Shown: positions 56,975 to 64,000 of the stretch, piece after piece
How the letters are laid out: each line of letters starts with the position of its first letter
Position numbering within the stretch: the first letter of the stretch is position 1
Assembly (NCBI GenBank): GCA_947359465.1
Contig: OX375879.1
Coordinates: forward strand, 123,536,486 to 123,600,485
Length of the DNA: 64,000 nt
Direction of reading: 5' to 3'
From: Metellina segmentata
Taxonomy: Eukaryota; Arthropoda; Arachnida; Araneae; Tetragnathidae
The notes under the pieces: generated by a model
Database searches by the model: none
The model's input: the letters and a program-made list of their open reading frames with translations, nothing else
Told to the model about the DNA's origin: nothing
Program-made: the position numbers and the translations under genes

Positions 56975-57445
56975 TGAAAGTTTAAGTATACAGATTTACG
57001 GATATGAGATTTAGAGCATTGAATTTATACGAATTAGGTGACTACAAAGATTAAAGGTTGACTCACCTTGTTCCCCAAGAGCTATCATCAGTGGACGAAA
57101 TAAAGACAGAACACTAGTTTCGAGTTAATGCGATTCTTTGTTTAAAGTATAAAGTATAAGACAAACATGCGCAGGCGACCTTTTTGTGCGTAGACGGAAT
57201 TCTAATTTGTAATGATATAATGGTTACAGTTTTCATGATTAAAAAATACATTCACAGTATCGTCACGTGCGCTGCATAACAAATATATCAAAATGCAACA
57301 ATGTTTGCAAACACTAGCACTAGTTGAGCGCGTTATAAAATTAAATCCATGGAGAGTTCGCACTCACTCATATTATCATAGTAAATAAATGCATAATAAG
57401 AATGTTCATCACGTGGCGTCCTCTTGTGGCTAATCTAAATCAACA
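56975..57445 (-). repeat. 3' LTR of the BEL/Pao element
   Basis: 471 bp, TG..CA ends on the minus strand, one difference from the partner LTR. It contains the last codons of gag-pol (stop at 57430-57432). Confidence 0.95.
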
Positions 57446-60400
57446 TCCTGCGAGGGCCGGCATGAGGGGAGAGGAAGGACCACCAGTCGATTCTGAGCAC
57501 GAAGCTTTTCTCCATCCCTGGTCCGCACGCTGGCTACCCTGGTGATCTGATCTTTGCCCGGGAAGATGTTGGTTACGCGACCAAGAGTCCAGGAACAAGG
57601 AGCAGAATTTGCCTCTTGAAGAAGAACCATGTCTCCAATTTGCAGAGGTTGTTTCGTTGAATTCCACTTTTGACGAAGCTGGAGTGTATGCAGGAGGTCT
57701 CGTGTCCAGCGGCGCCAGAAGGATTCCTTAACCTGCAATAAGAGTCTCCATCTGCAAGAGAGACTTAGAATTTTTCGATTAGTGTTTGTAGAACTGTCAG
57801 TGTTTTCTGGAAGTTCCAGAAGGGGAACTCCGATTAGGAAGTGTCCAGGTGTAAGTGCACGAAGATCAGTAGTTGCCGAGGATAAAGGTACCAGAGGCCT
57901 TGAGTTTATGCAAGCCTCTATTTGACATAACACTGTAGAGAATTCCTCGAAATTGAGAAGTGTGCCTTGACAAGTTTTTGTGAGATGCCGCTTAGCAAGT
58001 TTAATTGAAGCTTCCCATAACCCACCTTGGTTAGGGGCATAGGGTGGAATAAAATGCCAATGAATGTTTCTTTCCGATGAGAAGTTCTGGACGGATTGCT
58101 CTTTTGTGAGTTTAAAAAGTGCTTTTAGATAGGCAGACGCACCGCGGAAATTAGTACCATTGTCTGAGAATATTTCCGAGGGAAATCCTCGACGTGCGAC
58201 GAATCGTCTCAATGCAGCCAAGAACGAGTCAGTAGAGAGACTGGAGACGGCTTCCAGATGTACGGCACGGGTACACATACATATGAAAAGGCAAATGTAT
58301 GTCTTGAATGTTGTCGCTTTTCGCTGGTGCTGGCATTTTGTACTAATTGGACCAGCGAAATCAATTCCAACTTTGTCGAAGGGGCGTGACTGCATGATTC
58401 TTGCAATAGGTAAATCACCCATCTTTTGGTATACTGGCCTGGCCAATGATTTAAAGCATGTGATGCAACTGCGCCCTACACTGCGTACTGTGGATTTGCC
58501 ATCCGGAATCCAGAAGATTTGACGGATCAACGATAAGACAAGTTCGGGTCCCGAATGAAGACTTGTAAGATGGAAATGTCGAATCACTAAGGCAGTAATT
58601 GGGTGTCTCTTAGGAAGTAGAATAGGAAATTTATGATCGAATGCTAATGTCTGATGATGTGATAAACGTCCTCCAACGCGAAGAAGTCCTACTTCGTCAA
58701 GAAAGACATTTAAAGACAGTAGTTTGCTGGATTTAGGGAGAGGTTTATTTTTTGCTATACGCTTAAGGTCGGAAGCGAATTCTTCTTGCTGTACAATTTT
58801 TAGAATAGCCGTTCGTGCACCGGTCAGTTCAGAAGTTTGAAGAGTACCTTTAAGCTTATTTCTAGATTTGAGGTTGTGAATGAAACGTAAGATCCAGGCT
58901 GTGACACGTAATAATGTTGTGTATGAAGAATACTTCAAGATAGCATGAGAGATTGGAGGTGATTCTTTAACTGTTTGTGGAACCAAATCCTTATTCTCGT
59001 CCCGAATAAGTACTGAAGAAGTAGAGAGTTCAAAAGAAGTGAGAGCTACGTATTTATTGTTGACAACAATCCAGTTTGGACCAGTGAACCACTCTAAATG
59101 AGCCAACAACTGTGAAGGATAAAGTCCTCGACTAGCACAGTCTGCTGGGTTTTCTTTGCCAGGAATGTGGTTCCAAGAAGTTAATGACGTCAGGGAAAGT
59201 ATTTTTCCCACTCGATGCTGTACAAACTGATTTCCTGAAGACGGAGGGTTTGTGATCCAACTCAATGCGATTGTTGAGTCGCACCAAAGGAATATTTGTG
59301 GGTTTGGAACTGGGATTACTTTTAGAATTGTTGAAATTAGCTCGGCTAGCAGTAAACAACCCTGAAGCTCCAGCCGGGGTAGAGTTACTGGTTTAACAGG
59401 CGCAACTCTTGTTTTTGCTGCGAGTAAGGATACATGTGTCGACTCAGAAATGACCTTTAAATAAACTACTGAAGCATAAGCTTTAAGAGAAGCGTCGCAA
59501 AAGCCATGAAGTTCAAGAGTACAATCCTCTGAAGTATGTATGTAGCGAGGAACTTTAATTTGTTTAAAGTGATGCATTTCTGCTTGGAATTTATTCCACC
59601 GTTCTAGAATGTCTGGTGGAACGGGATCGTCCCAAGCCAATTTTGACTTCCACAAGTCCTGAAGCATAATCTTCAGAAGCAATATGGCAGGTGCCATTAG
59701 TCCCAGAGGATCAAAACTACGCGCTATGACCGATAACAGTTCACGTTTGGTGGAGACGGTTGGCTCTTCCACAGTCCGAACTTGCAGCGAATCGGTTGGA
59801 AGATTCCAAACGAGTCCCAAGATTTTTTGTGAAGACTCTTCAGCATCACTGAACGATTGGTTAAGGCTTTTGGCTTTTAACGAATAAGGCAATTCGCTTA
59901 GTACCTCTTCATGACTAGATGACCATTTCCGAAGAGGTAAACATCCTGCATTCATGAAACGTAGCATTTCATCGATTAAGGATTTTGCGGCTTCTACGGT
60001 GTCTGCACCTGCTAAAAGATCATCAACGTAGAAATGATTTTCAGCAATTTTAGAGGCGTTCGGAAAGTTGTCTTGTTCGTCTTTGCACAATTGTTGCAAC
60101 GTACGAAGTGCGAGGAAAGGCGAAGAAGACATTCCATAAGTTATAGTGTTTAGTTCGTAGGTAATCAATGGATCGGACGGGTTTTGTCTCCAAAATATTC
60201 TTTGGAACGCGCGGTCTTCTTCCGCAATGAGGATTTGACGGTACATTTTACATATGTCTGCAGACACTGCAACTTTATAACTTCTAAAGTGAATTAAATT
60301 GTCAAATATTTCGGTTTGTAATTTACGACCTTTCAGTAGAAGGTCGTTGTTAACTGCATGCCCATTGGATGTTTTACTCGACCCATCAAAAACAACGCGA

Positions 60401-62652
60401 AGAGCAGTTGTGGTTGAATGAAGATTTTCAACACAATGGTGAGGAAGATAATAGTGGTTCTGATCTATCTCCAAGGTGGAAGGAGGTAGAGGTGACATAT
60501 GCCCTAGGGCTAGATATTCATTCATGAACTCACTATATTTGAGTTTTAAATCTGGCTTTTTAGCAAGTTTATTCTCTAATGAAAGAAAACGGTTGAGAGC
60601 TTTCGATCGACTTTCACCTAAGTCTCTGTCATTACGAAAAGGGAGTTTTACTATGTATCTTCCCTCACTATTTCGTTGTAATGAATTTGTGTAAAGATCT
60701 TCACACTGAATTTCTTCATTATTTACCAGTTCTTCACACGGAATCGATTCAATTTGCCAGAATTTTTGCAGTGTGCTATCAATACTGGCATTAACAGAAA
60801 GACAGCCGATAGAAATGTTCGAGTGTACGGCAGAGTTTATTTTTCCGGTGAGTAAATGTCCTAATTTTGTAGGAATAGCAACTGGTGAACCACTTTGTCC
60901 AACAATTGGAGAGCCGTTTAGTAGCAGAGGGAAAATGTCTGCTCCCAGAAGAATATCTATCGGTTTTTGACTTGTATAGTCTGGATCGGCTAGTATGAGT
61001 CCATATAAATGTGTCCATTTACGTTTCTGAATATAGAAGTTAGGGAGAGGTGGAGTCACTTTGCTTACTACTAATACTTCAAGGTGAAAAGAATCTGACG
61101 AGAAGTGAGGAGAAAAAACAACGTTGGTGATGTGGAACGATGTTTCCGCCGTGACCCCATTAATTCCCATTAAGCGATGTGTAGTTTCCCGCAAGGGTAC
61201 TTGTAAGCGCTCCGCACATTCACGAGTCAAGAGAGAATTTTGGCTAGCTCCATCAATTAAAGCATTAAATTGCAAAAATTCCCCAGTTTTTGATTTTATT
61301 TTTATTTGTGCGGTGGATAATAAAACATTACTTGTTTGTATATGTGATTGGCATTGGAGTGTTGTAGAAATGGATGATGATGGATGTTCCGGAGGGGCAA
61401 TCGCGTTGTTTACTTCAGAATTTCCTACTCTATAAATGTGCAATAAGGTATGATGTTCATTCGAAGAACAATTTTTACACCCACTTTTTATCCGACAGGG
61501 ATCAGTGTGCCCACGCAGGCAATTTGCACAGAGTTTATTCGTTTCTACAACTTTCCACCGATCAGTTACGGACATGCGATTGAAACATGTACACTTATAA
61601 AGAGGATGGATGTTATTGTCCCCACAAAGAACGCAAGCTTTCCAATTTACAGCGACCGCACTCGCTACTAGCGGTCTAGCAAACGAACTGCTCCTTTCCG
61701 GTTTTTTACTCCCCCCGAACCTGTTGACATTAGCGTTTCTCCCTGGCCTTTCACTCCCCCCACTAGGCAACGCAGAAAAAGAAGAAACAGAACGAGCTTC
61801 ACACTCCAAAAAGGTTCGGAACGATTCGAGATCGGGATAAATGTCCTTCCTCAAGGTCAAATGCCATCGCTGTTTAACTGCGTCGTCGATTTTCGTTAAG
61901 ATGTGAGAAATGATGATTAACTCACTCAAAGAATCTGATTTTAACCCTATGGTTTGCAGATTTCGAACTGCTTCGTTGCAATTGTCTAAAACATCCAACA
62001 AAGCTTTAGTGTTATTGGCTTTGTTAATTTTCATGCCAAAAATTTTATTTATGTGGACAAATGCCAATTGAATTTTGTCTTCATACCTATCGCATAATAT
62101 CTCCCAGCAATGCCTCAAATTCCCTGATTGCATTTGAAATCCGCGAATTAATTTTGCAGCATTGCCACGTGTAGATGCAAACAGGTATTGTAATTTCTCG
62201 ATGTCCGACAACTCGGTGTTGTCGAGAACAGAGGTTTGAAATAACTCCCTAAAGGTAATCCACTGTTCCAGTTCACCGGAAAAATGTGGAAGTTCCAATT
62301 TAGGCAGTTTTGTTTTAGACTTATTAGCTGAATTTTGAACATTATTGCCACTTCCCACTGTTGAGACTTGTTCATGTTTATCATTGACAGTTTTATTTTC
62401 CAAATCAACGGATAAATTTAGAAGTATGTCCTGATAATTAAGATACGTATCCAAATAATCATCTGTGTCCTTCGAAGACAACTCCGAAAATGAATTGGAT
62501 AGCCGAGTATCGAATGAATTGACTTTAGTTTTTAGCGCCTGTACCATACTTTGCTCAGTTATTTGACATCGTTGGATCTTCTCCCCAATTCTGTCAATTT
62601 CTTTACACAGAATTTCAAAATTCTGCGTAGTTTTCGCATTTTTAGGTGCCAT
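57430..62652 (-). CDS. BEL/Pao gag-pol polyprotein
   Basis: A 1740-residue single frame. Order: coiled N-terminus; DUF1759 gag (about 115-260, LPKLELPHFSGELEQWITFR); Cys-rich knuckles (340-402, CVLCGDNN to CKNC); DUF1758 aspartic protease with LIDGAS (Asp467); RT (about 730-960) with SADICKMYRQI (Asp799) and YVDD (875-878); RNase H-like part with GFCDAS (Asp1053), LPRLELQG (Glu1095) and LWCDST (Asp1125); integrase zinc finger (His1361, His1366, Cys1396, Cys1399); integrase core Asp1431 (GIDFAG), Asp1497 (FSDNGTNF), Glu1547 (GGLWEAS); and a C-terminal DUF5641-like domain (about 1630-1730). All catalytic residues are present. No env frame follows. The start ATG is 36 nt inside the LTR; the stop lies 14 nt into the 3' LTR. 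Confidence 0.97.
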   Translation of the reverse strand: MAPKNAKTTQNFEILCKEIDRIGEKIQRCQITEQSMVQALKTKVNSFDTRLSNSFSELSSKDTDDYLDTYLNYQDILLNLSVDLENKTVNDKHEQVSTVGSGNNVQNSANKSKTKLPKLELPHFSGELEQWITFRELFQTSVLDNTELSDIEKLQYLFASTRGNAAKLIRGFQMQSGNLRHCWEILCDRYEDKIQLAFVHINKIFGMKINKANNTKALLDVLDNCNEAVRNLQTIGLKSDSLSELIIISHILTKIDDAVKQRWHLTLRKDIYPDLESFRTFLECEARSVSSFSALPSGGSERPGRNANVNRFGGSKKPERSSSFARPLVASAVAVNWKACVLCGDNNIHPLYKCTCFNRMSVTDRWKVVETNKLCANCLRGHTDPCRIKSGCKNCSSNEHHTLLHIYRVGNSEVNNAIAPPEHPSSSISTTLQCQSHIQTSNVLLSTAQIKIKSKTGEFLQFNALIDGASQNSLLTRECAERLQVPLRETTHRLMGINGVTAETSFHITNVVFSPHFSSDSFHLEVLVVSKVTPPLPNFYIQKRKWTHLYGLILADPDYTSQKPIDILLGADIFPLLLNGSPIVGQSGSPVAIPTKLGHLLTGKINSAVHSNISIGCLSVNASIDSTLQKFWQIESIPCEELVNNEEIQCEDLYTNSLQRNSEGRYIVKLPFRNDRDLGESRSKALNRFLSLENKLAKKPDLKLKYSEFMNEYLALGHMSPLPPSTLEIDQNHYYLPHHCVENLHSTTTALRVVFDGSSKTSNGHAVNNDLLLKGRKLQTEIFDNLIHFRSYKVAVSADICKMYRQILIAEEDRAFQRIFWRQNPSDPLITYELNTITYGMSSSPFLALRTLQQLCKDEQDNFPNASKIAENHFYVDDLLAGADTVEAAKSLIDEMLRFMNAGCLPLRKWSSSHEEVLSELPYSLKAKSLNQSFSDAEESSQKILGLVWNLPTDSLQVRTVEEPTVSTKRELLSVIARSFDPLGLMAPAILLLKIMLQDLWKSKLAWDDPVPPDILERWNKFQAEMHHFKQIKVPRYIHTSEDCTLELHGFCDASLKAYASVVYLKVISESTHVSLLAAKTRVAPVKPVTLPRLELQGCLLLAELISTILKVIPVPNPQIFLWCDSTIALSWITNPPSSGNQFVQHRVGKILSLTSLTSWNHIPGKENPADCASRGLYPSQLLAHLEWFTGPNWIVVNNKYVALTSFELSTSSVLIRDENKDLVPQTVKESPPISHAILKYSSYTTLLRVTAWILRFIHNLKSRNKLKGTLQTSELTGARTAILKIVQQEEFASDLKRIAKNKPLPKSSKLLSLNVFLDEVGLLRVGGRLSHHQTLAFDHKFPILLPKRHPITALVIRHFHLTSLHSGPELVLSLIRQIFWIPDGKSTVRSVGRSCITCFKSLARPVYQKMGDLPIARIMQSRPFDKVGIDFAGPISTKCQHQRKATTFKTYICLFICMCTRAVHLEAVSSLSTDSFLAALRRFVARRGFPSEIFSDNGTNFRGASAYLKALFKLTKEQSVQNFSSERNIHWHFIPPYAPNQGGLWEASIKLAKRHLTKTCQGTLLNFEEFSTVLCQIEACINSRPLVPLSSATTDLRALTPGHFLIGVPLLELPENTDSSTNTNRKILSLSCRWRLLLQVKESFWRRWTRDLLHTLQLRQKWNSTKQPLQIGDMVLLQEANSAPCSWTLGRVTNIFPGKDQITRVASVRTRDGEKLRAQNRLVVLPLPSCRPSQDVDLD

Positions 62653-62687
62653 AATTCCACGGCGGAACTCCGGCTCGACGGACCAAA

Positions 62688-63158
62688 TGAAAGTTTAAGT
62701 ATACAGATTTACGGATATGAGATTTAGAGCATTGAATTTATACGAATTAGGTGACTACAAAGATTAAAGGTTGACTCACCTTGTTCCCCAAGAGCTATCA
62801 TCAGTGGACGAAATAAAGACAGAACACTAGTTTCGAGTTAATGCGATTCTTTGTTTAAAGTATAAAGTATAAGACAAACATGCGCAGGCGACCTTTTTGT
62901 GCGTAGACGGAATTCTAATTTGTAATGATATAATGGTTACAGTTTTCATGATTAAAAAATACATTCACAGTATCGTCACGTGCGCTGCATAACAAATATA
63001 TCAAAATGCAACAATGTTTGCAAACACTAGCACTAGTTGAGCGCGTTATAAAATTAAATCCACGGAGAGTTCGCACTCACTCATATTATCATAGTAAATA
63101 AATGCATAATAAGAATGTTCATCACGTGGCGTCCTCTTGTGGCTAATCTAAATCAACA
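62688..63158 (-). repeat. 5' LTR of the BEL/Pao element
   Basis: 471 bp and identical to 56975-57445 except at one base. As the promoter-side LTR it would drive transcription leftward, against Dicer. Confidence 0.95.
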
Positions 63159-63163
63159 GATAC

Positions 63164-63600
63164 GTTAGGGTAAACTCTGAAAGGACGGTGGAACCTTCTA
63201 TATGTATGATAATTTACACTCGAAGGTATCCTCGGCCAAGTTTTTAATTGTATACATCATCAACCTCTCACACATTCTAAGCGCTCGAAGCTCCCCATCG
63301 AGAACCCCGACGTTCCTGTCTACGGAGCGGAGGCTATTCACACGCTGCTCTCTTTGTGGCACAGAAATGAGGGCATGGAAATCTTAATGGACTTCAGCCG
63401 TTTCTTCAGGAGCTTGAGATCTGAAAGATTCCAAACCCCTCCGTAACCAGAGATTGCAAAAATTTCGTCCGTCTCTGTATCCAAAGGGTTAAATATTAAA
63501 AGAGCGTTGCAAACGTATTGAAAATCATTCTCTGTTATCATCGGAAGTTAATTATTACAAATTCTTGAGTTTTTTTAGTGAAAGTCAGAAACTATTAATG
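63164..63600 (-). pseudogene. Unidentified minus-strand coding-like relic
   Basis: On minus, 63541-63338 reads NDFQYVCNALLIFNPLDTET, EIFAISGYGGVWNLSDLKLL and KKRLKSIKI. In another frame 63350-63205 reads VNSLRSVDRNVGVLDGEL, RMCERLMMYTIKNLAEDTF. Both look protein-like, and one frame takes over near where the other stops, as in a once-coding sequence with a frameshift, or an exon boundary. I do not recognise the family. The BEL element inserted directly beside it. Confidence 0.35.
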
Positions 63601-63604
63601 ACTC

Positions 63605-64000
63605 ATTACTTTCTACCCGAAAAAAAGAACTAATTAACATTGGGACATGTAATATTCACACAATACATAAGGCTTTTCTTAAAGGTCTAAAAGAGTTTGT
63701 GGAAGATGTGTCTGAACTAGTTTTAACTATTCACAGATTTTTTAATCAGTGGCCTAAAGCGTTGGTCAACATACAAACAAATTCAAGAAGACTTGAAACT
63801 TCCCACTCACCATTTCATAAAGTATTGTTCAAGCAGGTGGCTAAGCCTAAAGCCAGCTGCTGAAAGGTTACTTGAACAGTGGATTGCAGTGCGAAAGTAT
63901 TTCCTTGACTATATTCCAATAAAGAAGCCAAACATGATACAAAGATCAGGCAATAAAAATATTGTTCATTTACTTTCATTAAGAGAAACTATGAAGGCTG
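63605..64000 (+). pseudogene. hAT-family transposase fragment, runs off the window
   Basis: Plus strand, first frame: INIGTCNIHTIHKAFLKGLK and EFVEDVSELVLTIHRFFNQW. A frameshift near 63740-63755 leads to LKRWSTYKQIQEDLKL, KYCSSRWLSLKPAAERLLEQ then WIAVRKYFLDYIP and LLSLRETMKA, open to the edge. It matches the middle part of hAT transposases (CSTRWLSL..A..R.LEQW). The frameshift makes it inactive. It could be the same family as the C-terminal relic at 1150-2054 (inference). Confidence 0.8.

Larger units (their letters stand above)
56975..63158 (-). mobile_element. Full-length BEL/Pao LTR retrotransposon
   Basis: Two 471-bp LTRs (56975-57445 and 62688-63158; TGTTGATTTAG..TTAAACTTTCA on minus) differ at one base by eye (T at 57349, C at 63062). 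GATAC stands on both sides (56970-56974, 63159-63163), a 5-bp target duplication. Between them is one uninterrupted 1740-codon frame. Just inside the 5' LTR, read on minus, TGGTCCGTCGAGCCGGA is the likely tRNA primer-binding site. The near-identical LTRs and open frame mark a recent, possibly still competent insertion, antisense to Dicer. Confidence 0.97.

Noticed and set aside
58160..61840. Plus-strand frames across the BEL element (up to 120 codons)
   Set aside because: Antisense to a continuous 1740-codon gag-pol with all domains; shadows only.

Overview
The window is eukaryotic nuclear DNA, AT-rich and full of transposable elements. It is almost certainly from an arthropod. The mix of a short Dicer with a complete helicase, BEL/Pao, CR1-like, Tc1/mariner, hAT, piggyBac, Harbinger, Helitron and tRNA-SINE elements would suit a chelicerate or similar large-intron arthropod, but the species cannot be named from sequence alone. 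There are no operons, ribosome-binding sites or CRISPR arrays.

One host gene dominates: a plus-strand Dicer endoribonuclease. Twelve coding exons were located by hand between 4758 and 55373. Every junction keeps frame and uses GT/AG. The joined exons encode about 1,532 residues: DECH helicase (Walker A GTGTGKT, DECH, SAS, QSKGRAR), Dicer dimerisation domain, platform, PAZ, RNase IIIa and RNase IIIb with both acidic quartets present. The C-terminal dsRNA-binding domain is not in the window. Exon 12 ends in a clean donor at 55374, so at least one more exon is expected past 64000. The short linkers and intact helicase favour a Dicer-2-type protein; this is inference.

Layout: 1-4300 holds hAT, Tc1 and mariner relics upstream of the gene. 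Intron 1 (4845-8917) holds a TIR element with a nested Helitron. Intron 2 (9081-15057) holds nested hAT MITEs, a GTTCCCA-ended element and Helitron-like repeats. Intron 3 (16476-19374) holds a CR1-like LINE 3' end, a solo LTR and SINE-like copies. Intron 4 (19524-32957, 13.4 kb) holds a piggyBac relic and a dead gypsy element that was itself invaded by two hAT MITEs and a Tc1 element, the Tc1 carrying a Harbinger element. Introns 6, 8, 9 and 10 hold inverted-repeat elements, hAT MITEs, a hAT-in-SINE-in-hAT nest and two Helitrons. Past exon 12 lies a full-length, apparently intact BEL/Pao retrotransposon on the minus strand (56975-63158). Its 471-bp LTRs differ at one base and it has a 5-bp target duplication. 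The window ends in a frameshifted hAT transposase.

The main theme is an RNA-silencing gene whose introns are packed with the kinds of element that small-RNA pathways restrain. These include inverted repeats and an antisense young retrotransposon that could yield double-stranded RNA within or against the Dicer pre-mRNA. That functional link is a hypothesis; the nesting, boundaries and target duplications are read directly from the sequence.
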